In this document: positions 27,332 through 34,943 of the stretch, one piece after another
Numbering within the stretch: position 1 is the stretch's first letter
Layout of the letters: the number at the start of each line of letters is the position of its first letter
DNA from: Litorisediminicola beolgyonensis
GTDB taxonomy: Bacteria > Pseudomonadota > Alphaproteobacteria > Rhodobacterales > Rhodobacteraceae
Direction: 5' to 3'
Assembly: GCF_042679605.1 (NCBI RefSeq)
Contig: NZ_JBHTMU010000001.1
Coordinates: forward strand, 1-64,000
DNA: 64,000 nucleotides
The notes under the pieces: generated by a model
Database searches by the model: none
Told to the model about the DNA's origin: nothing
The model's input: only the letters and a program-made list of their open reading frames with translations
Position numbers and translations under genes: made by a program

Positions 27332-27444
27332 TCAAGCGATCCGATAAGCGGTCCTCGGCCTATCCTGAGATTTCCGGACAGGGATGCCGTGATTTCGCCT
27401 CAAAATTATGCAAGCTGGCCACAGCAACGCATTTGGAGACCGAC

Positions 27445-28035
27445 ATGAAATCATCCCTGATCGCAATTTGCGCCTCGCTCGGCCTGGCCGCCGCTGCCCA
27501 CGCGGCGGTGTTCAGCGAGATCGACACCGATGGCGACGATCTGATCAGTGCGTCCGAATACGAGGCCGCTTTCGGCACCTCCGACGGGTTCGAGCGCTAC
27601 GACACCGACGCCAGCGGCTATGCCAGCCGCGACGAGGTCACCGGTGCGGGCGGCAAGGTCCACAAATCCGGCAAGCTGACCTTCTCGGACATCGACGAGG
27701 ATGACGATGGCGAGCTCGACGAGGAAGAGCTGGAGCACGCCTTCGGCGAGGGCGCCCAGGCGGCGCTCGCCAAGTTCGACCGTGACGGCGACGGCGTCGT
27801 GACCCTGGACGAAGTGCGCTCCTCCGACGATCCCAAAGGCGAGCGCGGCTGGAGCAAGTGGGGCGACAATCACCCCTCGAAAGGCACCGAAGCCGCGTCG
27901 GCCCGGGCCGAAAAGACCAATCGCGGCCAGAGCGGCAAGGACAGCCGCGGCGGTGGCGGCGGTAACAACGGCAATGGCAAAGGTGGCGGCGGCGGCAACA
28001 GCGGCGGCGGAAAGGGCGGCGGCAAGGATCGCTGA
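27445..28035 (+). CDS. secreted EF-hand calcium-binding protein
   Basis: A 196-residue secreted protein (signal peptide about 1-21). Four EF-hand loops are visible: DTDGDDLISASE, DTDASGYASRDE, DEDDDGELDEEE and DRDGDGVVTLDE, each with Asp at positions 1 and 3 and Glu at position 12. The C-terminal 50 residues are a Gly/Asn/Lys-rich low-complexity tail. It should bind Ca2+ in the periplasm or outside the cell; the role is unknown. ATG 27445 has a GGAG site; an earlier TTG is less likely. Confidence 0.8.
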   Translation: MKSSLIAICASLGLAAAAHAAVFSEIDTDGDDLISASEYEAAFGTSDGFERYDTDASGYASRDEVTGAGGKVHKSGKLTFSDIDEDDDGELDEEELEHAFGEGAQAALAKFDRDGDGVVTLDEVRSSDDPKGERGWSKWGDNHPSKGTEAASARAEKTNRGQSGKDSRGGGGGNNGNGKGGGGGNSGGGKGGGKDR

Positions 28036-28057
28036 GCCACCCCGATCACAACATCGT

Positions 28058-28085
28058 AACGGCCTCGCATTTGCGGGGCCGTTTT
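28058..28085 (+). terminator. terminator after the EF-hand gene
   Basis: A 12-bp stem (28058-28069 with 28072-28083) with one G-U pair ends in TTTT. It lies 22 bases after the stop. Confidence 0.75.
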
Positions 28086-28158
28086 GCGTTTTCGGGCAGG
28101 GGGCGCGCGCAATTCCAACTTCCAAGAGCGGCGCGCTCGGAGTAGCACTCCAAGCACG

Positions 28159-30681
28159 ATGGATGTGGTCTATGTCACGGCGATCATCGCGTCGCTGTTC
28201 CTTCTTCTCGGTCTCGCAGAGCCGCTCGCGGCGCGTCTTCGGCTGCCCTACAGCGTCATCCTCGCCGGGATCGGCGTGGTCATCGCAACGGGTGCCGCGT
28301 TCTTCCTGCGCACCGAGCTGACCGACGCGCTGAACCCGGTCGCTTCGGCGATCTTGAACCTGCCGATCCGGTCGAACGTCTTCCTCTACGTCTTCCTGCC
28401 GACGCTTCTCTTCCAGGTGACGCTCGGCATGAACCTGCGCCGGATGGCGGATGACTGGGTGCCGATCCTGACGCTGGCCGTGGTGGCGGTGATCTTCTCG
28501 ACCTTCGTGGTCGGCATGGCGCTCAACTGGGTGTCGGGCTTCGGTCTGGTCGCCTGCCTGCTTCTGGGCGCGATCGTCTCGACCACCGATCCCTCGGCGG
28601 TGGTCTCGATCTTCCGCTCCATCGCCGCGCCGCGGCGGCTCGCCCGGATCATCGAAGGCGAGAGCCTGATGAACGACGCCGCGGCCATCGCGCTTTTCGG
28701 CCTGCTGATGGGTTTCGTGATGCGCGGAGTGCCCGACCCCGAACTGGCCGGGGCGCTCCGGCAGTTTCCCTGGCTGATCTTCGGCGGCGCGGCGGTGGGC
28801 ATCATCATGGCGCGGATCGCGGTCTGGTCGATGAGCTTCTTCGACCGGTTCGAGACCGCGCAGATCTCGGCCTCGGTCGCTTTGCCCTATCTCGCCTATA
28901 TCGCCGCCGAGCAGCTCTTCGGAGCCTCGGGCGTGATCGCCGTGGTGGCGGCGGGCCTCATGGTCAACGTCTCGGCACCGGGCGCACTGGCGCCGGGCGC
29001 CTGGGAGAACATGCGCGACACCTGGGGGCTTCTGGCGCATTGGGCGGGGGCGCTGATCTTCGTGCTCGCCGCGCTCCTAATCCCGCGGCTGCTCGAGGAT
29101 GTCACCTGGGTCGATTTCGGCCTGACGCTCGTGGTCGTCGTCGCGGCGCTTGCGGCGCGGGCGGGCATCCTTTTCGTGCTGCTGCCGCTTCTGTCCCTTC
29201 TGAAGCTCAGCCCGCAGGTCGATCCGCCCTATCGCGCGGCGATCCTCTGGGGCGGCTTGCGCGGCGCGGTCACCTTGGCGCTGGCGCTGGCGGTGACCGA
29301 AAGCCTGCGCGTCCCGCCCGAGACGCGCCGCATGGTGGGTGTGCTCGCGACCGGCTACACGCTTTTCACGCTGGTGGTGCAGGGCTCGACCCTGCGGCTG
29401 GTGATCTCGCGCCTCGGGCTCGACCGGCTCTCGGCGCTCGATGCGGCGCTCGCCCGGCAGGTCGTCGCCGTGGCGCTGCAGGAGGTCCGCGAGCGCGTCG
29501 CCGAGACGACCGAGAACTACGATCTCAGCCATGACATAGTGCGCTCCGAGGCCAAGATCTTCGGCGAACGGCTCGACGGGTCGGTGAAATCCGCCGAGAA
29601 GTCCGAGGCCATCGCCGACCGAGACCGGATCACGCTGGGTCTCGTCGCGCTTGCCTCCGCCGAGCGTGACCTCGTGCTCGAACGCTTCCGCGAACGCGCC
29701 GTGTCCTCGCGGCTGCGCGATCGCATCCTGACCGATGTCGACCGGATGATCGAAGCGGCGCGCGTCGGTGGACGGACCGGGTATCGGCAGGCCGCTAGGC
29801 GCGCCGTCGGTCTGAATCGCAGCTTCCAGATCGCGGTCGGGCTCTATAACCGGCTGCGGCTCTCCTGGCCCTTGGCGCGGCTCACCGCGGATCGGTTCGA
29901 GATCCTGCTCTTGCAGGGGCTGGTGCTGCGCGATCTCGACGGGTTCATCGACCGCCGCATCCGCCGCATCCACGGTCGCCGCGTCGCCGATCTGCTGCAC
30001 GAGCTGCTCGCGCGCCGCGCCGAGCTGATCGAGCAGGCGCTCGACGGGTTGCGGCTGCAATATCCGGGCTATGCCGAAGAGCTGGAGCGCCGGTTCATCC
30101 GCCGCACCGCGCTTCGGATCGAGCGGCAGGAATACGACGCGCTTCTCGAGGACGGGCTGATCGGGGTCGAGCTTCACACCGATCTGACCCACCGACTGGC
30201 CCGCAGGCAAGCGCAGGAGGAAAAGCGTCCCGCGCTCGACATCGCGCTCCAGAAGGCCGAGATCGCGCGCCAGTTCCCGCTCTTCTCCGAGCTGGACGAG
30301 CCGACGGTGCGGCGGCTCTCGAAGGCGCTGGTCACCCGCTATGCCTCGGAAGGCGATCTGATCCTGAGCCGCGACCGGGTGCCCGACACCGTCTATTTCA
30401 TCGCCTCGGGGGCGGTCGAGCTGAAGACGGCGGGGGTGAGCCACCGGCTGGGGCGGGGCGAGCTCTTCGGGCAGTTGGCCATGCTCACCCGCAACGCCCG
30501 CCGCACCGAGGTGCGCGCCATCGCGCCCTCGACGCTTCTGGCGCTCGACGAACGGCGCTTTCGCCGTCTCCTGCGCCGCTCCGACGCCGTCCAGCAGGCG
30601 GTGCGCGAAAGCGCCGAGAAACGCGGGATCGAGGTGCCCTATCTCGACGAGCTGGCCGAGCGCGCCGACAAGGCCGCCTGA
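28159..30681 (+). CDS. CPA1-type Na+/H+ antiporter with C-terminal cyclic-nucleotide-binding-like domain
   Basis: An 840-residue membrane protein. The first 430 residues contain about 12 transmembrane segments of the NhaP/CPA1 family, including GAIVSTTDPSAVVSIF and EGESLMNDAAAIALF (the Asn-Asp ion-binding pair). A long cytoplasmic region follows with many charged helices. The last 130 residues form a cNMP-binding-like domain (FPLFSELDEPTVRRLSKALV, VYFIASGAVELK, GELFGQLAML). It exchanges Na+ or K+ for H+, probably gated by the cytoplasmic domain. ATG 28159 is chosen because the longer open frame adds a basic non-conserved leader. Confidence 0.85.
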   Translation: MDVVYVTAIIASLFLLLGLAEPLAARLRLPYSVILAGIGVVIATGAAFFLRTELTDALNPVASAILNLPIRSNVFLYVFLPTLLFQVTLGMNLRRMADDWVPILTLAVVAVIFSTFVVGMALNWVSGFGLVACLLLGAIVSTTDPSAVVSIFRSIAAPRRLARIIEGESLMNDAAAIALFGLLMGFVMRGVPDPELAGALRQFPWLIFGGAAVGIIMARIAVWSMSFFDRFETAQISASVALPYLAYIAAEQLFGASGVIAVVAAGLMVNVSAPGALAPGAWENMRDTWGLLAHWAGALIFVLAALLIPRLLEDVTWVDFGLTLVVVVAALAARAGILFVLLPLLSLLKLSPQVDPPYRAAILWGGLRGAVTLALALAVTESLRVPPETRRMVGVLATGYTLFTLVVQGSTLRLVISRLGLDRLSALDAALARQVVAVALQEVRERVAETTENYDLSHDIVRSEAKIFGERLDGSVKSAEKSEAIADRDRITLGLVALASAERDLVLERFRERAVSSRLRDRILTDVDRMIEAARVGGRTGYRQAARRAVGLNRSFQIAVGLYNRLRLSWPLARLTADRFEILLLQGLVLRDLDGFIDRRIRRIHGRRVADLLHELLARRAELIEQALDGLRLQYPGYAEELERRFIRRTALRIERQEYDALLEDGLIGVELHTDLTHRLARRQAQEEKRPALDIALQKAEIARQFPLFSELDEPTVRRLSKALVTRYASEGDLILSRDRVPDTVYFIASGAVELKTAGVSHRLGRGELFGQLAMLTRNARRTEVRAIAPSTLLALDERRFRRLLRRSDAVQQAVRESAEKRGIEVPYLDELAERADKAA

Positions 30682-30808
30682 GGGGCCGAGAACGGTGCGT
30701 TTCCGCCGGTTCCGGCCCTGTCATTGAGATTTCGCATCCGAGATGCTACATTTCAGCCATGGCCCGGCGCCGGGGTCCCTGATCGGCGTTTACGGTAGAA
30801 GGAGGACG

Positions 30809-30865
30809 ATGTCCTGTTACCCCATGTTGACGCGGCCCCTGCCGCTGACACCGGGCGCCCGATGA
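30809..30865 (+). CDS. possible 18-residue leader peptide upstream of rsfS
   Basis: An ORF of 18 codons (MSCYPMLTRPLPLTPGAR) begins after a strong AAGGAGG ribosome site and ends with TGA overlapping the rsfS ATG by four bases (ATGA). rsfS itself has no ribosome site directly before its start, so translation of the leader would feed ribosomes into rsfS. The spacing between AAGGAGG and the ATG is short (three bases). Its Pro/Leu-rich sequence does not match a known attenuator peptide. Confidence 0.4.
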   Translation: MSCYPMLTRPLPLTPGAR

Positions 30866-31233
30866 GCGGTGCGACCCTCGACGTGACGAGCGAGATTCTG
30901 CTCGAATCCGTCCTGAAAAGCCTCGATGACATGAAAGCCGAAGACCTCGTGCAGATCGACCTGCGCGGCAAGACGGCCATCGGCGATTACATGGTGATCT
31001 GCTCCGGCCGGTCGTCGCGCCAGGTGGCGGCGATCTCGGACAAGCTCGTCGAGGATCTGAAGGCCCAGCACGGCGTGCTCTCCAAGACCGAGGGGAAGGA
31101 GACCGGCGATTGGGTCCTGATCGATACCGGGGACGTGATCGTTCACGTCTTCCGTCCCGAGGTGCGCGAGTTCTACCAGCTCGAGAAGATGTGGCTGCCC
31201 GCAGGTGCGGTGAAGACCCCGGCCACGCAGTAG
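30862..31233 (+). CDS. rsfS: ribosome silencing factor
   Basis: RsfS binds ribosomal protein L14 (uL14) and blocks joining of the 50S and 30S subunits when nutrients are low. The 123-residue length is normal. The DUF143/Iojap-like fold shows SLDDMKAEDLVQIDLRGKT, YMVICSGRSSRQVAAISD and DWVLIDTGDVIVHVFRPE. It is followed one base later by rlmH, a usual partner. Confidence 0.95.
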   Translation: MSGATLDVTSEILLESVLKSLDDMKAEDLVQIDLRGKTAIGDYMVICSGRSSRQVAAISDKLVEDLKAQHGVLSKTEGKETGDWVLIDTGDVIVHVFRPEVREFYQLEKMWLPAGAVKTPATQ

Positions 31234-31234
31234 C

Positions 31235-31705
31235 GTGCGCGTGCATCTCTGCGTCGTGGGTCGGCTGAGGGCCGGCCCGGAACGCGCGCTTCTCGACGAT
31301 TATCTCGAACGGTTCGACAAGACCGGCCGGGGCCTTGGCCTCGGGCCGGTATCCGTGTCCGAGGTCGAGGACCGCAAGGGCGGCGGGATGGCCGCCGAGG
31401 CGCAGCTTCTGCGCCGCGCGCTGCCCAAGGGCGCGGTTCTCTGCGCGATGGACGAGCGGGGCGAGACGCTGTCGTCGCCCGAGTTCTCGGACCGGCTTGC
31501 CGGGTTCCGCGATCAGGGCGCGCAGGATCTGGCCTTCGTGATCGGCGGCGCGGACGGGATCGATCCGGCGCTTCGCGCCGAGGCGCGCATGTCGCTGAGC
31601 CTCGGGCGCATGGTCTGGCCGCATATGCTGGCGCGGGTGATGCTGGCCGAACAGCTCTACCGCGCCGCCTCGATCCTTGCAGGCAGCCCCTATCACCGTG
31701 CCTGA
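31235..31705 (+). CDS. rlmH: 23S rRNA pseudouridine-1915 N3-methyltransferase
   Basis: RlmH methylates pseudouridine 1915 in helix 69 of 23S rRNA, using SAM. The 156-residue SPOUT protein has the knot-forming SAM motif VIGGADGID and the C-terminal WPHMLARVMLAEQLYRA. It starts with GTG one base after the rsfS stop, so it is likely coupled. A hairpin follows in the gap to the convergent aminotransferase gene. Confidence 0.95.
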   Translation: MRVHLCVVGRLRAGPERALLDDYLERFDKTGRGLGLGPVSVSEVEDRKGGGMAAEAQLLRRALPKGAVLCAMDERGETLSSPEFSDRLAGFRDQGAQDLAFVIGGADGIDPALRAEARMSLSLGRMVWPHMLARVMLAEQLYRAASILAGSPYHRA

Positions 31706-31806
31706 GCGGCGATCTCATCAACAGACAAGGCCCCGCAGGAGCGGTTCCGAACGGTTGCCACAGGCTGTCCGGAAGACGCGCCAGAGGCGCGGCTGACATG
31801 ACCTGT

Positions 31807-31829
31807 CTGCGGGCGCGTTGCGCCCGCAG
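31807..31829. terminator. hairpin between convergent rlmH and aminotransferase genes
   Basis: A perfect 10-bp stem (31807-31816 with 31820-31829, three-base loop) lies between the two stop codons. No T tract on either side, so termination strength is uncertain. Confidence 0.45.
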
Positions 31830-31850
31830 TCCGCTGGATCGACGGACGGC

Positions 31851-33035
31851 TCAGATGCCCACGTCGATGATGGCGCGGGCGAGCTTCGGCACGGTCTCGT
31901 CGTTCAGCCCGGCGATGTTCATCCGGCTGTCGCCGACCATGTAGATGCCGTGCTTCTCGCGCAGCGCCTCGACCTTGTCGGGCGCGCAGCCCAGCCGCGA
32001 GAACATGCCGCGATGCTGCGCCAGAAACCCGAAGCGGTCCGACCCCGAGAGCTCGCGCAGCTCACCGGCCAGCCTCTCGCGCAGCCGCAACATGCCGGTG
32101 CGCACCTCTTCCAGCTCCGCCTGCCAATCGGCGCGCAGCGCGTCGTCGCCCAGGACCATCAGCACCAGCCGCGCGCCGTGATCGGGCGGGAAGGAGTAGT
32201 TCTGGCGGTTGAGATAGGCGAGGTTGCCCTGGTTGGTCTTCTGCCGTCCGGCCTCGTGCGCGACTGCCATCAGAAGGCCGGTGCGCTCGCGGTAGATGCC
32301 GAAATTCTTCGAACAGGACGCCGCGATGATCGTCTCGGGGCAATGCGCCGCGATGAGCCGCGTGCCCGCCGCGTCCTCTTCGAGCCCGTCACCGAAGCCC
32401 TGGTAGGCGATGTCGATCATCGGCACCGCGCCCTGCTTGTTGACGAGATCGGCGACCTCCTGCCACTGCGACATGGTCAGGTTCGCGCCGGTCGGGTTGT
32501 GGCAGCAGCCGTGCAGAAGGACGATGTCGCCCTTTTCGGCATGCTTCAGATCCTCGACCATCCCGTCGAAATCGACGCCGCCGGTCTCGCTGTCGAAATA
32601 GCGGTAGGGCACCACGGGCAGGCCCATGTGCTTCAGGATGGAAAGGTGGTTCGGCCAGGTCGGGTCGGAGACGAAGACCTTGGCGCCCGGATTGGCGAGC
32701 CGCACGAGATCAAAGCCCTGCCGCACCGCACCGGTGCCGCCGGGCGTCGCCACGGCAGCGACGGCGCCGCGCTCGACCGCGTCGCCGAGGATGAGCTCGA
32801 TCATGCGGTCGGCAAAGGCCGGATCGCCCGCGAGCCCGGTATAGGATTTGGTCTCCTCGGTCTCCCAGAGCTGCTTTTCGGCAGCCTTGATCGCCCGCAT
32901 GATCGGCGTGTGGCCCTGCGCGTCCTTGTAGACGCCGACGCCCAGGTCGATCTTGTCCTCGCGTGGGTCGTCCTTGAAGGCCTGCATCAGGGCGAGGATC
33001 TTGTCCGCGGGTTGGTCCTTGAGATGTTCGAACAT
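31851..33035 (-). CDS. tyrB: aromatic / aspartate amino acid aminotransferase
   Basis: A 394-residue class I PLP aminotransferase of the AspC/TyrB type. Lys243 in SCSKNFGIYRERTG holds PLP; HGCCHNPTG, MIDIAYQGFG and the C-terminal GDSRMNIAG (substrate-binding Arg) are all present. It transfers amino groups between aspartate or aromatic amino acids and 2-oxoglutarate; aspC is an equally possible name. Its start overlaps the sseA stop by one base (TGATG), so the two form an operon. Confidence 0.85.
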   Translation of the reverse strand: MFEHLKDQPADKILALMQAFKDDPREDKIDLGVGVYKDAQGHTPIMRAIKAAEKQLWETEETKSYTGLAGDPAFADRMIELILGDAVERGAVAAVATPGGTGAVRQGFDLVRLANPGAKVFVSDPTWPNHLSILKHMGLPVVPYRYFDSETGGVDFDGMVEDLKHAEKGDIVLLHGCCHNPTGANLTMSQWQEVADLVNKQGAVPMIDIAYQGFGDGLEEDAAGTRLIAAHCPETIIAASCSKNFGIYRERTGLLMAVAHEAGRQKTNQGNLAYLNRQNYSFPPDHGARLVLMVLGDDALRADWQAELEEVRTGMLRLRERLAGELRELSGSDRFGFLAQHRGMFSRLGCAPDKVEALREKHGIYMVGDSRMNIAGLNDETVPKLARAIIDVGI

Positions 33036-33892
33036 CAGTTTTCTCCGGTGGCGACGGGCAGCGTGGGGAACTGGCCCCATTCCGACCAGGACCCGTCATA
33101 AAGGGAATGGTCCGTCTTGCCGATGCGCTCCATGGCAAGCGAGAGAATGGCGGCGGTGACGCCGGAGCCGCAGGTCGTGATGGCGGGCTTCGACAGGTCG
33201 ACGCCGGCGGCCTCGAACACCTGTTTCAGCTCTTGCGGCTCCTTCATGGTGCCATCGGCGTCGAAAAGCGTCGCGTAATGGACGTTCTTCGAGCCGGGGA
33301 TGTGGCCCGCGCGCATGCCGGGGCGCGGCTCGGCCTCTTCGCCGCGGAAGCGGCCGGGCGAGCGGGCGTCGATGATCTCGTGATCGCCGAGCTTGGAGGC
33401 GGCCGAGACCTGGGTCACGTCGCGCACCATCTGCGCGTGGCGGCGCACGGTCATGTGCCGGTCGCGGACGACGGGGGCGAGGTCCTCGGTCGGGCGGTCC
33501 TCGCGCTGCCATTTCGGGAAGCCGCCATCGAGCACGGCGACATCGAACTGGCCCATCAGCCGGAAGAGCCACCAGATGCGCGCGGCCGAGAACATGCCCG
33601 CGCCGTCATAGACGACGACCTGGTGGCCGTCGCCCACGCCCATCGCCCGCATCCGCGACATGAACTTCTCGATCGGCGGCGCCATGTGCGGCAGGTCCGA
33701 GCGCTGGTCGGAGATATCGTCGATATCGACATAGCGCGCGCCGGGGATATGAGCTTCCGCGTATTCCGCCTTGGCGTCGCGGTTCATGTCCGGCAGGTAC
33801 CAGGACGCATCGAGAACCCGCAGGTCGGGATCCTTCAGATGCCGGGCCAGCCACTCGGTGGACACCAGCGTTTTCGGGTCGTCGGCGGACAT
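33035..33892 (-). CDS. sseA: 3-mercaptopyruvate sulfurtransferase
   Basis: SseA moves sulfur from 3-mercaptopyruvate to thiol acceptors or cyanide. The 285-residue protein has two rhodanese domains; the second carries the active loop CGSGVTA with Cys241. The CGSGVTA loop distinguishes mercaptopyruvate sulfurtransferases from thiosulfate sulfurtransferases. ATG 33892 is chosen because of its GAGG site; another ATG four codons upstream (33904) is possible. Pairing with an aspartate/aromatic aminotransferase fits, since transamination of cysteine yields mercaptopyruvate. Confidence 0.9.
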   Translation of the reverse strand: MSADDPKTLVSTEWLARHLKDPDLRVLDASWYLPDMNRDAKAEYAEAHIPGARYVDIDDISDQRSDLPHMAPPIEKFMSRMRAMGVGDGHQVVVYDGAGMFSAARIWWLFRLMGQFDVAVLDGGFPKWQREDRPTEDLAPVVRDRHMTVRRHAQMVRDVTQVSAASKLGDHEIIDARSPGRFRGEEAEPRPGMRAGHIPGSKNVHYATLFDADGTMKEPQELKQVFEAAGVDLSKPAITTCGSGVTAAILSLAMERIGKTDHSLYDGSWSEWGQFPTLPVATGEN

Positions 33893-33959
33893 CGCGGGCC
33901 TCATGCGTATGACGCGACCGTGTTAGTGCTGCAGGCGGCGAAGGGCAAGCGCGGGCCGG

Positions 33960-34433
33960 TCAGCCGTGCTCCTTCAGGAGCCGCTGTTTCTGCCGGTTCC
34001 AGTCGCGTTTCGCCTCGGTTTCGCGTTTGTCATGGGTTTTCTTGCCCTTCGCGATGCCGATCTTGATCTTCGCAATGCCGCGATGGTTGAAATAGAGCAC
34101 CAGCGGAACGAGCGTCATGCCCTTGCGCTGGGTGTCGTTCCAGAGCCGCGCCAGTTCCCGCTTCGAGCAGAGAAGCTTGCGGCGGCGTCGATCCTCGTGA
34201 CCGAACATCGCCTGGTCGTAGGGCGCGATGTAGGAGTTCACCAGCCAGAGCTCGCCGTTTTCGACCGCGGCATAGCTCTCGGCGATATTGGCGGTGTTGA
34301 GCCGGAGCGACTTCACCTCCGAGCCGGTCAGCATCATGCCGCATTCGAGATCGTCCTCGATCGCGTAATCGAAGCGCGCCCGCCGGTTCTCGGCGATCAC
34401 CTTGTAATTCGGGTTGTCCTTGGGCTTTGCCAT
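33960..34433 (-). CDS. smpB: SsrA-binding protein
   Basis: SmpB binds tmRNA and delivers it to stalled ribosomes for trans-translation. The 157-residue protein has the family landmarks KVIAENRRARFDYAIEDDLE, GSEVKSLR, SYIAPYDQAMFGHEDRRRRKLL and the basic C-terminal tail KRDWNRQKQRLLKEHG. ATG 34433 (MAKPKDNP) is chosen as the usual start; an ATG four codons upstream is also possible, and neither has a clear ribosome site. Confidence 0.95.
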   Translation of the reverse strand: MAKPKDNPNYKVIAENRRARFDYAIEDDLECGMMLTGSEVKSLRLNTANIAESYAAVENGELWLVNSYIAPYDQAMFGHEDRRRRKLLCSKRELARLWNDTQRKGMTLVPLVLYFNHRGIAKIKIGIAKGKKTHDKRETEAKRDWNRQKQRLLKEHG

Positions 34434-34598
34434 AGGGCGAGACATAGGCGTCGCGGAGGGTGCTGCCAAGACGGAAGCAGAGCGGTCATTCGCGCGATTC
34501 CGGGGTCAATCCGGGCTGTGGCCGAAGATTTTCCAGAAATCTGAAACTGAAGGGCCCCGCCTCTCGTGGCTGCAGCACTGATTGAGAGGAGTTTACAG

Positions 34599-34886
34599 AT
34601 GACCATTCTTCGTATCACCGCCGCCGCCCTTGCCCTCGGCCTCGCGATGCCGGCCGTCGCGGCGCACGGACCCTATTCGGCGGACAGCGGCAAGACGCCG
34701 GGCGGATTCGAGCCGTCGGGCACCAACAAGGCCGCGCCTGCGACCCGCGCGCCGGGCGAGAACGGCGCCATCGCGAGCGGCGCCGAAAAGGGCAACCCAA
34801 CCGCAGATGGCACCAACGACACCATCGACGACGGTGAAGGCGGGCTCTTCGGGGGCCAGAGCGAAGGCTTCCCCGGCTCCAAGTGA
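34599..34886 (+). CDS. small secreted protein of unknown function
   Basis: A 95-residue protein with a signal peptide (about 1-21, ending AVA) and a mature part of about 74 residues rich in Gly, Ala, Pro, Asn and Asp, with no cysteine and low predicted structure. ATG 34599 has a GAGAGGA site. No family recognised. It is followed by a strong hairpin shared with the convergent aldehyde dehydrogenase gene. Confidence 0.65.
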   Translation: MTILRITAAALALGLAMPAVAAHGPYSADSGKTPGGFEPSGTNKAAPATRAPGENGAIASGAEKGNPTADGTNDTIDDGEGGLFGGQSEGFPGSK

Positions 34887-34892
34887 CACCGG

Positions 34893-34928
34893 GACGCCCC
34901 CCGCTCGCGGAGCGGGTCGGGGGGCGTC
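34893..34928. terminator. bidirectional hairpin terminator
   Basis: GACGCCCCCC (34893-34902) pairs with GGGGGGCGTC (34919-34928), with an inner CCGCTC/GAGCGG stem and a small bulge. It lies between the small secreted gene and the end of the convergent aldehyde dehydrogenase gene. Confidence 0.65.
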
Positions 34929-34943
34929 ATGCAGCGCGGAGGC

